This document shows positions 48,147 to 58,803 of a stretch of DNA of 64,000 bases, in pieces (position 1 is the first letter of the stretch; the number at the start of each line of letters is the position of its first letter). A program made the translations under genes and the position numbers. The notes beneath the pieces were generated by a model. That model saw only the letters and a list, made by a program, of their open reading frames with translations, did no database searches and was not told where the DNA came from. The DNA comes from Desulfuromonadaceae bacterium. GTDB taxonomy: Bacteria; Desulfobacterota; Desulfuromonadia; Desulfuromonadales; Desulfuromonadaceae. The stretch is taken from NCBI GenBank assembly GCA_016936455.1, contig JAFGXV010000019.1, forward strand, positions 62,001 to 126,000. The letters run 5' to 3'.

Positions 48147-50012
48147 ATGATGAACACACCCTATTCCCTGACCCTTGTGACCTGCCATGTCCGTCCTTCC
48201 CCACAGGCGGTGGCGCTGGCGGCCGGCTGCCTTAAGTCGGCGTTGCCGAAAGCCTGGCAGGCCACTGCTCACCTGCTCGATGTCTTTCCATCCCAATCCC
48301 GAGACGAGGTGGTGTCCGCCATCCGTGCCCAGGTTCCGCGACTGGTGGCGTTCAGTGTCTATGTGTGGAACCATGAGGCGGTGCTGGCGTTGGCGCGTCT
48401 GCTGAGAGCGCAGTGCCCGCACCTGGTGCTGGTTGCGGGCGGCCCGGAAGTGACGGCCGATGTTCGGCCCTGGCGGATGTGCGGTCTGTTCGACTACTTG
48501 GTGTTGGGTCCGGGGGAGCGGGCCTTTTCCCGCCTGGTGCAGACGCTGGACGAAAACGGATCGGTGTCCAGCGCTCATCCTGTGGTGATCAATCAGGAGG
48601 ATTGCGCGGCGGAAGAACTGTCTTCTCCCTGGCTGGAACAGGCGCTGGTGCCGCAACGCGGAGTGCTGTGGGAAACCGCACGGGGCTGCGCGTTCCGTTG
48701 TGCCTACTGTTTTGATGGCCGTGGACGGAAGCAGGTTCTGCCCCTGGAGGAAGGACGGTTGCGGCGTGAACTTCAGCTGTTTGCGCGCAGTGGGGTCGAG
48801 CAGGTGTGGGTGCTGGATTCCAGTTTCAATGTTCCGCCACAGCGCGGCCGGCGGCTTCTGCAGCTGATGCTGGAGGAGGCGCCTCGGCTTCATTACCACC
48901 TTGAGGCCAAAGCGGAATATCTCGATAGGGAGACCATTGAGCTGCTGCAGCGGCTCAACTGCTCTGTTCAGGTGGGACTGCAGTCGGTTCATGCGTCGGT
49001 GTTGAAGCGCATCAACCGGCGTCTGGATCTGGCACGTTTCGGGGAGAATCTGTTCGCGCTGAACGAGGCGGGGATCACCTATGGTATTGATCTGATTTAC
49101 GGTCTTCCGGGCGACACCCTGAGCGGTTTCTATGACAGCGTCGAGGTCGCCCTGTCTTTTCAGCCGAATCAGCTGGAGATTTTTCCGTTGGCGGTGCTGC
49201 CGGGAACGGTGCTGGCGCAGCATGCGCACAGGCACGGTCTGCGGGCGCAGAACCATCCTCCCTATACGCTCTTGTCGTCATCCACCCTTTCCCAGAATGA
49301 TATGCAGGCGTGCCGCCACCTGGCAGCGTCGATTGATCTGTTCTACAATGCCGGGCGTGCCGTTGGTTATCTGGGCTTGATCAGTGAGGCCGCCGGCGAG
49401 AGTTTGATTGGCTTTTTCCAGTCCCTGAGTGCCTGGCTGGTGCAGCGGGGGGAGATGGCGGAGATGGACAACGGTACGTTGCCGGAGGTGGAGTGGCACC
49501 CCGCTCAGGTGGCGTCGTTGTCGGAAGCCTTTGTTCGGGAGCTGTTTGAACAGAAGCGGAACGAGAATCTGCTGCCGCTGGTGCTCGATCTGATGCGTTT
49601 TCACCGACTATGGTCCGATCGGTTGATCGGTGTCGATTGCCCTGCCCCCACGACTCAGGGCGACGATCGCAACCAGCTGCTGCAGCAGCACTGGCAGTTG
49701 GCGGGCGGCGCTGAAATCGGCTTTTTCGATTATCCAGTCGAACTTTATCGCGATGGCTGGTATGAGGATCTGGTAGAGGCCGTGGCCAGTGAAATGCCGC
49801 AGCCTTCGGCCGGGCTGTTTTTCCGCCAGCAGTGGGAGGTGTTCTGCGAGCCGTTGCCGCTGGAGGTGGGACGACTGTTTCAATGCGCTACCACGCCGCT
49901 GCGGCTGGAAGCTTCTCAGCTCAACGCTCTGGATGAGGGCTGGACCTGGTTTGAAGGTTTTATCGCTTCCGGCCTTCTGATCGCCGTTGACGACACGGCC
50001 TGTTCCCGGTAG
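48147..50012 (+). CDS. B12-binding-domain radical SAM protein
   Basis: N-terminal Rossmann-like cobalamin-binding region; ETARGCAFRCAYCFDGRG (CxxxCxxC); GLQSVHASVLKRINR; IDLIYGLPGDT. Confidence 0.92.
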   Translation: MMNTPYSLTLVTCHVRPSPQAVALAAGCLKSALPKAWQATAHLLDVFPSQSRDEVVSAIRAQVPRLVAFSVYVWNHEAVLALARLLRAQCPHLVLVAGGPEVTADVRPWRMCGLFDYLVLGPGERAFSRLVQTLDENGSVSSAHPVVINQEDCAAEELSSPWLEQALVPQRGVLWETARGCAFRCAYCFDGRGRKQVLPLEEGRLRRELQLFARSGVEQVWVLDSSFNVPPQRGRRLLQLMLEEAPRLHYHLEAKAEYLDRETIELLQRLNCSVQVGLQSVHASVLKRINRRLDLARFGENLFALNEAGITYGIDLIYGLPGDTLSGFYDSVEVALSFQPNQLEIFPLAVLPGTVLAQHAHRHGLRAQNHPPYTLLSSSTLSQNDMQACRHLAASIDLFYNAGRAVGYLGLISEAAGESLIGFFQSLSAWLVQRGEMAEMDNGTLPEVEWHPAQVASLSEAFVRELFEQKRNENLLPLVLDLMRFHRLWSDRLIGVDCPAPTTQGDDRNQLLQQHWQLAGGAEIGFFDYPVELYRDGWYEDLVEAVASEMPQPSAGLFFRQQWEVFCEPLPLEVGRLFQCATTPLRLEASQLNALDEGWTWFEGFIASGLLIAVDDTACSR

Positions 50013-50033
50013 TTATCCACCGGCCGAAGCGTT

Positions 50034-50921
50034 TTATTCCTTGACCAGCCGACGCAGCTCTTCACGGGCAAACGAATAGGCTGTCTTGCAGTACTCACAG
50101 GTAATGACGGCTCCCTCCTGCTGTTGTGCCAGATCGTTCAACGTTTCCTGCTCCAACCCGGTCAACATGTCAAGAATTCGTTGTCGGCTGCACTGGCAGC
50201 GAAAATTGAGCGGCAGTGGTTGTGAGAGATCCAGAGCATGGGGCTCCAGCAGTCGCGTCAACAGCTGCGTTGGTGTCGTGCCGTCGTTGAGCAGCCGGGA
50301 AACGGGAGGCAGGCTGTGGATGCGTTGCTCGATCTCGTCCAGCAGGTTTTCGTCGCAGCCCGGCAGCGCCTGGATAAGAAAACCACCGCTGGCCTGGATG
50401 GCAGCGCCGTGATCGAGTTGAACGGCCAGGGCCATGGAGGTCGGTGTCTGCTCGGAAACCGCGAAGTAGTGAGCGAGATCTTCGCCGATCTCGCTGCTGA
50501 TCAGCTGTACCATGCCCTGATAGGGCTCCTTGAGCCCGAGATCCTTGATGACGCGCAGGAAGCCAGCCCGTCCAATGGCCTGGGCGACGTCGAAATGACC
50601 GTCGCGCGGCGGAAGGTTGCACTGTGGAACCTTGATGGTCGCACAGATGTGGCCCGCGGCATCGGCTTCGGCCTGCAGCTTTTTCAGTGGGCCGCTGCCC
50701 TCGACGGACAGGGCCAGTCTCTGGTTGTCTTTCAGCAGACTGCTCATCAGGGCCGCGGCGGTGATCAGGCGCCCCAGGGCCACCGTCGCCGTGGGATCGG
50801 TCTGCTGCAGTCGGCAGATTTCGCCGGTCAAGCGGGTGGTTCGGACGGCCGCGACGCGCAGCGCACCCTGATGAAGAACGCCCCGCACCAGATGGTCGGA
50901 GTCGCAGGAAAAAGGAGACAT
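50034..50921 (-). CDS. hslO: redox-regulated chaperone Hsp33
   Basis: RCQCSRQRIL ... ITCEYCKTAYSF (CxC...CxxC). Confidence 0.95.
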   Translation of the reverse strand: MSPFSCDSDHLVRGVLHQGALRVAAVRTTRLTGEICRLQQTDPTATVALGRLITAAALMSSLLKDNQRLALSVEGSGPLKKLQAEADAAGHICATIKVPQCNLPPRDGHFDVAQAIGRAGFLRVIKDLGLKEPYQGMVQLISSEIGEDLAHYFAVSEQTPTSMALAVQLDHGAAIQASGGFLIQALPGCDENLLDEIEQRIHSLPPVSRLLNDGTTPTQLLTRLLEPHALDLSQPLPLNFRCQCSRQRILDMLTGLEQETLNDLAQQQEGAVITCEYCKTAYSFAREELRRLVKE

Positions 50922-51821
50922 TTATTCCCCCTGCCAGCTGGTCAGCCGCTGCCGGGCTTTCTCGGCTTCCGGACTCTGCGGGTAGCTGTTGACCACTTTC
51001 TGCAGGATGATGCGGGCATTACGGGTGTCACCGAGTCCGTAAAAGGCCAGCCCCTGCTTCAGCAGCGCTGCTGGAACCTTGGGGTGGTCAGGATAGAGCT
51101 GAATAACATCCTGAAACTGAAGAATGGCGTTTTCATACTTTTTGTCGCCGTACAGGGTTTCGCCGATCCAGTACTGGGCGTTGACGGCCAGCTCATGGGA
51201 CGGGTACTGCTGGATGAAGCGCTGAAACAGTTCGCGTGAGCGGGGAAAATCCTGTTCCTGCTGGACCAGATGAAGAGCCTGATGGTAGAGCTGGTCGGCT
51301 GTTCCCTCTTTCTGTGAAGGTGGTGTGGACACAGCGACGGTGGTCGGTGCAACAGCGGGGCTGTTGGTGGTTGCGGTCTGGGCCACCGGGGGCTGGCTGA
51401 CGACCGGCGGGGGGGAGGTCACTGTTGTTGTCGTTGCTGGCGGGACGGTCGGACGTCCCTGCTCCAGCTGGGAAAGCCGCAGGGCCAGATCCCCCTGAGT
51501 CAGGTTGGTTTCGTTGCGCAGCTGCTCGAAGGCCTGCTGCTGATCGGCCAATCGCCCCGTAAGAGCCTGCAGGTCGACGCGCAGACTATCGAGTTCGGCG
51601 CGCAGTTCAGCCTGGCCGACGGCGATGTTGCGCAGCTGGTCACTGTTGCCGGAGGCCGGTGTTGTGGCGCGTTGTTCCAGGCGGCTGACGCGCTGATTCA
51701 GATTTTGCACGTCGGTCTGGGTCTGGTTGAAGGCGGGCATCTGCACGGGACCGCAGCCTCCGAGGCCGAGCAGGAGGACGATCCAGGGGGAGAAAAAGCG
51801 GGCAGCATCAGAAGGGCGCAT
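50922..51821 (-). CDS. cpoB: Tol-Pal system coordinator CpoB/YbgF
   Basis: N-terminal coiled coil, C-terminal TPR region (YQALHLVQQEQDFPRSRELFQRFIQQYPSHELAVNAQYWIGE). Confidence 0.9.
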   Translation of the reverse strand: MRPSDAARFFSPWIVLLLGLGGCGPVQMPAFNQTQTDVQNLNQRVSRLEQRATTPASGNSDQLRNIAVGQAELRAELDSLRVDLQALTGRLADQQQAFEQLRNETNLTQGDLALRLSQLEQGRPTVPPATTTTVTSPPPVVSQPPVAQTATTNSPAVAPTTVAVSTPPSQKEGTADQLYHQALHLVQQEQDFPRSRELFQRFIQQYPSHELAVNAQYWIGETLYGDKKYENAILQFQDVIQLYPDHPKVPAALLKQGLAFYGLGDTRNARIILQKVVNSYPQSPEAEKARQRLTSWQGE

Positions 51822-51867
51822 CAGTCCGGCTCCTTATGTGGGTGTCTTTGGAGGCAATAAACGAAAG

Positions 51868-51893
51868 AAGGCCGCGCAGAACTGCGCGGCCTT
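51868..51893 (-). terminator. terminator downstream of pal
   Basis: AAGGCCGCGCAG-AA-CTGCGCGGCCTT hairpin with a T-rich minus-strand tail. Confidence 0.8.
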
Positions 51894-51918
51894 GGAAAAT
51901 CACCACTGGGTCCAGGCC

Positions 51919-52443
51919 TTAGGGTTGGGGCTTGAACTCGGCACGGCGGTTAAGTGCCCAGGCTGCCTCGGAAGAGGTTGCATCAAGAGGCATCTCTTCA
52001 CCGTAGGAAATCGTGCGAATACGGTCTGCTGCAACACCCAGAGCCGTCAGGTATTGCGCCGCAGCCGTGGCACGCCGCTCACCCAGAGCCAGGTTGTACT
52101 CGTCGGAACCGCGCTCGTCACAGTGGCCTTCAATGGCAATGCTTGTTGACGGATTCAGTTCCATGTAGCGCGCGTTTTCCTGCAGGACGGCACGGGCCTC
52201 CGGCGTCAGAACAAACTGGTCGAAGTCAAAGTGAATGCGTTGCAAAAACGCCTGAGGAGCTGCCGCTACCTCAACCACGGGTGCTTCGACCACCGGCTGC
52301 TCGGGCTCGGCATAGCTGGCAACGGTTTCCGGGGCCTCACAGGTGTTGGTCGGAATCTTGTCCGTTACCTTGTAGGGTTTGGAACAGCCGGCAGCCAGCA
52401 GTGCTGCACAGATCAACAGGGCCAGCAGTTTAACGTGTTTCAT
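51919..52443 (-). CDS. pal: peptidoglycan-associated lipoprotein Pal
   Basis: Lipobox LLAAGCSK; OmpA-like IAIEGHCDERGSDEYNLALGERRA. Confidence 0.95.
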   Translation of the reverse strand: MKHVKLLALLICAALLAAGCSKPYKVTDKIPTNTCEAPETVASYAEPEQPVVEAPVVEVAAAPQAFLQRIHFDFDQFVLTPEARAVLQENARYMELNPSTSIAIEGHCDERGSDEYNLALGERRATAAAQYLTALGVAADRIRTISYGEEMPLDATSSEAAWALNRRAEFKPQP

Positions 52444-52618
52444 TGCGGTTCTCCTTTTTAGATTGAAGGCAGAGAGTTTTTATGATGTTTAAGACTTATT
52501 CAGTATACAGATGGCATCCTAAAAAACAAGAGCTAGAGTAGAGGCGATTCGCTGAAAAAGTGGCAGGCCTGGTTTCTGAGTTGCCGGAATGATAAAATTC
52601 GTCAACGCGCGAAAGGGC

Positions 52619-52634
52619 TCGACAATTTTGTCGA
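52619..52634. promoter_or_regulatory. candidate activator-binding site (UAS) TCGACAATTTTGTCGA
   Basis: 16-bp perfect palindrome ~100 bp upstream of a sigma-54-like promoter; 14-bp core repeated at 58688. Confidence 0.65.
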
Positions 52635-52710
52635 AAACATTTGTACCCACTCGTCCAATGGGACCATGGATCGGGCGATCGACTCCTTGAATCAAGGATT
52701 TAGATGCCAT

Positions 52711-52726
52711 AGGAATGGCTTTTGCA
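52711..52726 (+). promoter_or_regulatory. candidate sigma-54 promoter AGGAATGGCTTTTGCA
   Basis: GG-N10-GC spacing with TTGCA at -12; ~32-38 nt before in-frame ATG codons 52758/52764. Confidence 0.6.
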
Positions 52727-52757
52727 AAGTATTTTCGACGTATTATTTTTACGATGG

Positions 52758-53732
52758 ATGGTGATGGTGCTGAAACGGTGTAACCCGGGGTGGGCTGTCC
52801 GGCTGGTTTTCATGGTGCTGTTTGTGCTGATTTCTGGTGGGTTGTCTCAGGCCGCGGTAGAAACGCTGCTGGCTGTTGGTTATGCCGACAACGCTCAGGA
52901 GACGCGTGACGGAACCGGCTCGCCATTCAGTGTTTATCAACTTGAAGGTCGGCTGGAATTGGTTCCGGTGTCTCCGTGGGGTGTTGAGGTCTATGGCCGG
53001 AGTGATTACCGTGACTACTGGCGGTTGGCGGACAATTACAGCCTCGAAGCCGGAGGTCGGTTGGAACGGACGGTCTGGGAGGGGCGGCTGGCGGTTGCCA
53101 TGTTGACGAGTATTCTGTGGTATCGGGATGATCTGCAGCCCGACGACGCACGCAATGACTATCAACTGGCCAGTGAGCTGACGCTGTATCTTGACGAGCG
53201 CTGGTCCGCCGGACTGTCCCTGACGTATGTCTGGGCAGACTATCGTGGTCGCGTCGAAGAGTCGACGGCCGATGCCTCCGGTCCAGGGGAATCCGGTCAA
53301 GGCGGGGGGCGCTCTCCGTCGCAGGGCGAGGCGGTGGACATGTTTTCCCGTTCACGGGAGGATCGGTTGTGGACCCTTGGCGGTCGGCTGGAATGCCATC
53401 TTTCCGCCGACTGGCAAACCTCTGTTGTGGTGAGGCTGGCCGATTGTGATTCGACCATCCGACGTGAATCCTGCGACGAGCTGGCGGTGGAAAATAACTG
53501 GGTCTGGCAACTCGCCTGGCACTGGCGAGCTGAAGCCTGGTGGCATCTGGTCTGGCGCCGCTATCATCAGGACAGTGAACGGAACAGAAAAGTTGGAGCC
53601 CTGCTGGCCTGGCAGTGGCTCGACAACAGTGAGATTGCGTTGTCCTGGCAGCTTCTGGAGGCCGACGCTGATCGTGATGACGATAATTACCGGGCGATGG
53701 TGAGCCTATGCGCGCTAAAATGGTTTTTCTGA
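52758..53732 (+). CDS. exported protein, putative outer-membrane beta-barrel
   Basis: Signal peptide (VRLVFMVLFVLISGGLSQAA) then alternating W/Y-rich strands ending ALKWFF. The track start 52722 (TTG) overlaps the -12 element, so a start at 52758 or 52764 is preferred. Confidence 0.75.
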   Translation: MVMVLKRCNPGWAVRLVFMVLFVLISGGLSQAAVETLLAVGYADNAQETRDGTGSPFSVYQLEGRLELVPVSPWGVEVYGRSDYRDYWRLADNYSLEAGGRLERTVWEGRLAVAMLTSILWYRDDLQPDDARNDYQLASELTLYLDERWSAGLSLTYVWADYRGRVEESTADASGPGESGQGGGRSPSQGEAVDMFSRSREDRLWTLGGRLECHLSADWQTSVVVRLADCDSTIRRESCDELAVENNWVWQLAWHWRAEAWWHLVWRRYHQDSERNRKVGALLAWQWLDNSEIALSWQLLEADADRDDDNYRAMVSLCALKWFF

Positions 53733-54097
53733 CAATCTTTGCGACGTTCCTGACGCTGTTGGTGCTCGAACCGGGGTCCCTGCAGGCGGCAGAGGTGTCG
53801 GCGCGCATTCTGGCGGTGGACCGTGCCCGGCAGCAGCTGCAGTTGGAACTGAAGACGGAACAGGGAACGCAGGAGGTGATGCTGGACTATCGCGAAGGGG
53901 CGATGCCGTATGGCCTGCAGCTGGGGGATCGGGTCGATCTCTCTCTTGCCGACGGCACTTCAGTGGTCGAGGATGTCCGGCCGATGGCAGCAAAAGGTGG
54001 CCGTGTGGATCCCACCGGTGTGCGGTCGCGACTTTCCTTGTCCCGCGGGTCGCGTTCCCTTTCGTCTTCAGGTGGCAACCACCGGGGTCATCGTTGA
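53708..54097 (+). CDS. small exported hypothetical protein
   Basis: Signal peptide (VFLTIFATFLTLLVLEPGSLQAAE) and a strand-rich domain; overlaps both neighbouring genes. Confidence 0.75.
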   Translation: MRAKMVFLTIFATFLTLLVLEPGSLQAAEVSARILAVDRARQQLQLELKTEQGTQEVMLDYREGAMPYGLQLGDRVDLSLADGTSVVEDVRPMAAKGGRVDPTGVRSRLSLSRGSRSLSSSGGNHRGHR

Positions 54098-55619
54098 GAC
54101 CGCCCGGTTTTTCATTTCCCCTTGCCCAGCCCTGGAAGGTCAATCTGCTGATCTTTGCCTTGCTGCTGGCGGGCGTTCTCAGCTATTTTTTCTGGCAGAT
54201 ACGGTCCTCGCGCGAACTGTTTGAAGAGCATCTGTCCGAGCACAGCCGGTTGATTACCCAGATTGTGGCCAGCAGTGTCGAAAACGCCGAGCAGGCGGAA
54301 CAGGTTGTCGAAGCTGTTGTCACCACTTTTTTGCAAAATACGGGTCGCTTTGTCGCCTATCTCGATGCCGTCGAGCCGTTTACGCCCTCGGAGCTGGCGG
54401 CGCTGGCAGCAGAAAACGGCCTGACCGGGCTGTGTCTGGAACGCCCGGATCAGCCTCCTGTCAGTGCTCCGGCGGGCTGGTTCCAGCGGCCGGATGGCTT
54501 GCGCAGTGACCAGCTGACACTGCTTCATCAGTCCGAGGCCCACCAGTATGTGCTGGTTCTGCCGCTCAGCGCGGCGCAGGGGACGGTTATTTTGGGATTA
54601 CCGGCGCGGCGGATTGAAGATCTGATGGCCCAGATGGATGTGCCGCAGATGCTCGAGACGCTCAGCCAGCTGACGGGGATTGCGGCGCTACGACTCGAGG
54701 AGGGCCAGACTCCTGCTAGCGAGGTCCAGCTTGCGGACGGGTCAGGCCGACGGCTGCAATGCCTGGGAGATAAAACCCTGGTGCTCGAAACAGCGTCGGG
54801 ACCGTTGAACCGCCGTATTGCTCAGCTGTGGCAGCAGTTCTGGTGGTTTGCGGCGACCCTGACGCTCAGCGGTCTGCTGTTGTCCTGGTTGCTCTACCGT
54901 TATCAGAGCCGTTATCTGCTCCATCGTCAGATCCTGGAGCGCGAGCTGGCCCAGCAGCGTGAGGATGCGTCCCTTGGCCGGGCCACGGCCACTATCAGCC
55001 ACGAGATTCGCAACCCCCTGAATGCTATCGCCATGGGGCTGCAGCGACTGCAGTTGGAACTACCGCAGCTGGAGGCGGAACAGCGCTGCCTGATCGAAGC
55101 GATGACCGAAGCGGTTCAGCGTACCAACGGCATTGTGCGGGGACTGCAGAAATATACGCGGCCCCTGGCGCCGTGCCGGCAGCCGCTGGATCTCTCCGGC
55201 GTGGTCGAAAAGGTGCTGACCCTGTATCGCGATCAGGCCATGCAGCAGCAGGTTAATCTGGATGTGCGACTCGAAGCCGTCGTGCTGGACGGGGATGCCG
55301 ATCTGCTGGGGCAGCTGGTGGAAAATCTGCTGAAAAATGCACTTGAGGCCCAGCCGGAGGGGGGGGTCGTCCGCGTTCGGCTGCAGCGGCAGCAACAGCA
55401 GGCGGTGCTGATTCTGGACAACCCCTGTCCCCACGTGGAGGACAGCCTGATCGAGAAGATGGAGCAGCCTTACTTTACCACCAAAACCCGCGGCAGCGGT
55501 CTGGGATTGAGTCTGGTCGGCAAGATTGCCAAAGCCCATGAGGGTGTGCTGACGCTCCGTCGTTTGTACGCCGGCTGGCTGCGGGTCGAGCTCGTTTTGC
55601 CGCTTAAAAGGAGTGCAGC

Positions 55620-55623
<4 letters not shown>
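54094..55623 (+). CDS. membrane sensor histidine kinase
   Basis: Two TM segments flanking a periplasmic region; ATISHEIRNPLNAIAMGLQRL H-box; GSGLGLSLVGKIAKAHEG HATPase. Confidence 0.95.
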
Positions 55624-56963
<1,340 letters not shown>

Positions 56964-57000
56964 GGCGCTGTTTGCCGGCACCGGCGACGACTGCCCCTTT

Positions 57001-58035
57001 CTAATCAAACAGATAGTCCAGCTGGGCCAGCAACAGCAGGCTCTCGTCCCGGTCCTCGCCGCTTTCCCGGCTGTATTCGATGGTGCCGCGAAGCTGCCAG
57101 GCCGCAGCGATTTTCCAGCGCACGCTGGCCAACCCCTGATTCAGCCAAGACTGTTCGTCGTCCGAGTATTCCAGCTGGTATTCGCCTTCCAGCGCCAGTT
57201 GTTGGCTCAGGGTCTTGCTGTAACGCAGGGTCAGGTTGACGATGGTTTCCTGCTCTTCCGTGTAATAGCCTGCGCCGAGGGCCGCCGTCAGCTCTTTGAA
57301 CCCGAGTGGGCGATAAAGGGTCTGTACGGTGTAATTGAGCTGGTCCGGTCGGTGGGAGCCGTACGCTTCGTAGTACAGTCCGGCCACGGTTTCCCACTCA
57401 CGGTTCCACAGCCAGCCCAGGTTGATGCCGGTCAGCTCCTGCGCGCGGAGGTTGAGGGCGGCGCGGTCTGAAATCAGATCGTACACCGGCTCGGGATCGC
57501 GTTCGCGGGAGTAGCTCAGTTCGCCCCACCAACTCGGCTGCCGATAACGCAGAATGGCCTGCCCCGTCCACAGCTGCTTGTCGTGGCCGAGGCGGTAATA
57601 GCTTTGCCCGTCGTGATCCGCATATTCCTCGCAGCGGACCGAGAGGGCACTGCTCAATGTTGGGCTCCAGACGCGCTCCCAGCCGACGGCAACCGACCGG
57701 CGATCAAGATCAAAATCGGTATCGTGAAAGAATAGATTTTTCTGTTCGATCCGTCCCTGCTCGATACCAAAAGACAGCTGGTTTTCCTGCATGCGGGTTC
57801 GGAAACGCAGCTCAACAGATTCTTCCTGCCACGCATAAAGATCCCCTTTGATTTCGGGAAGGTATTCCGTTTCCTCCTGCCGGGTTGCGATGATGCCCAT
57901 GGCCATGAGATCCGTCGAGAAAAAGGACGGCTCCGTCATGGACTTCTGAAACAGACTGTTGTTCGCGCTATCGGCCCGGGCGCAACCGGCGTACAGGCTG
58001 AGCAGAAACAGCCCCAGAGAAAGAAAATGCTTCAT
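57001..58035 (-). CDS. exported protein, putative outer-membrane beta-barrel
   Basis: Signal peptide MKHFLSLGLFLLSLYAGCARA; amphipathic strand pattern throughout, C-terminal LAQLDYLFD. Confidence 0.8.
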   Translation of the reverse strand: MKHFLSLGLFLLSLYAGCARADSANNSLFQKSMTEPSFFSTDLMAMGIIATRQEETEYLPEIKGDLYAWQEESVELRFRTRMQENQLSFGIEQGRIEQKNLFFHDTDFDLDRRSVAVGWERVWSPTLSSALSVRCEEYADHDGQSYYRLGHDKQLWTGQAILRYRQPSWWGELSYSRERDPEPVYDLISDRAALNLRAQELTGINLGWLWNREWETVAGLYYEAYGSHRPDQLNYTVQTLYRPLGFKELTAALGAGYYTEEQETIVNLTLRYSKTLSQQLALEGEYQLEYSDDEQSWLNQGLASVRWKIAAAWQLRGTIEYSRESGEDRDESLLLLAQLDYLFD

Positions 58036-58080
58036 GTGGGGGACCTTTTATGGAAGAGTTTTTTGTATAAGGCTCGGATG

Positions 58081-58119
58081 AAAGAAAAAGGAGGGGCCTT
58101 CACCTGCGCGAAGACCCCT
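58081..58119 (-). terminator. terminator/attenuator between the small exported protein gene and the beta-barrel gene
   Basis: Minus strand AGGGGTCTTC-GCGCAGGT-GAAGGCCCCT then TCCTTTTTCTTT. Confidence 0.65.
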
Positions 58120-58142
58120 GTGTGAAGGAACAAAAATTGTGA

Positions 58143-58469
58143 TCAGCGTGTGCCGCCGGCGCGACGCATGGAGCGCGGCGCGTTGAGGGCACCGCTGCCA
58201 TCCTGCAGCAGCAGCTGATCGCCGCCAGCAGCGTAGGTGTCGCAGATGCCGTCGTTGTCAGCATCGACAAAGTTGGCCGCATTGGCGCCCAGGCCGGTGC
58301 CCGGTGTCGGGCGGCTGTCAACCACGCCGTCGCCGTCCGTATCGATCAGGTACAGGCAGTCACCGGAGCCGGCATTGGAACCGCGAAACTGGGAAGCCGC
58401 AGCCGGCAGGCTGCACAGCAGAAGAGCCATCAGGGTCAGGGACAGCAGGGACAGAGAGCGTTTTTTCAT
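58143..58469 (-). CDS. small exported protein with two DxDxDG calcium-binding-like motifs
   Basis: Signal peptide MKKRSLSLLSLTLMALLLCSLPAAA; DTDGDGVVD and DADNDGICD. Start trimmed from track 58589 to the MKKRS methionine. Confidence 0.8.
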   Translation of the reverse strand: MKKRSLSLLSLTLMALLLCSLPAAASQFRGSNAGSGDCLYLIDTDGDGVVDSRPTPGTGLGANAANFVDADNDGICDTYAAGGDQLLLQDGSGALNAPRSMRRAGGTR

Positions 58470-58529
58470 GGTTTTTTCCTTTCCATTGGATAAGAGAGTG
58501 GAGTAACAAACGATTCGCTGTTCTGATAT

Positions 58530-58545
58530 GGCAAACCCCATGCCT
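58530..58545 (-). promoter_or_regulatory. candidate sigma-54 promoter AGGCATGGGGTTTGCC
   Basis: GGCATG-N4-TTGC with exact GG-N10-GC spacing, ~60 nt upstream of ATG at 58469. Confidence 0.65.
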
Positions 58546-58687
58546 GTTTGACGGGAAAATCTTCGCCTCGCTATTTTATTTTTTAACACACTGAATTTTA
58601 ATGACTTTTTGTGCTTGGCTTGTCGGATAAACTCTCGGGTGTTACGAAACGCTCCTTATTGCAGGCTCGACGATCTGCGCTGTCGGG

Positions 58688-58701
58688 CGACAATTTTGTC
58701 G
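58688..58701. promoter_or_regulatory. candidate activator-binding site (UAS) CGACAATTTTGTCG
   Basis: Identical 14-bp palindrome to 52620-52633; preceded by TGTCGGGCGACA, giving extra half-sites. Confidence 0.65.
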
Positions 58702-58803
58702 AACCCATGCTACGCGCTGTTCCCGGCTCGTTCCGTAATGAATTTGACAGTGCGGGGATGGTTGCTCTAAAATTTCCTTTTTTTTACACGAAAGGGTTGA
58801 GCG

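Noticed and set aside
50011-50020. TTATCCACC (DnaA-box-like) after the radical SAM gene
   Set aside because: Single one-mismatch 9-mer with no cluster; expected by chance in a 64-kb window.
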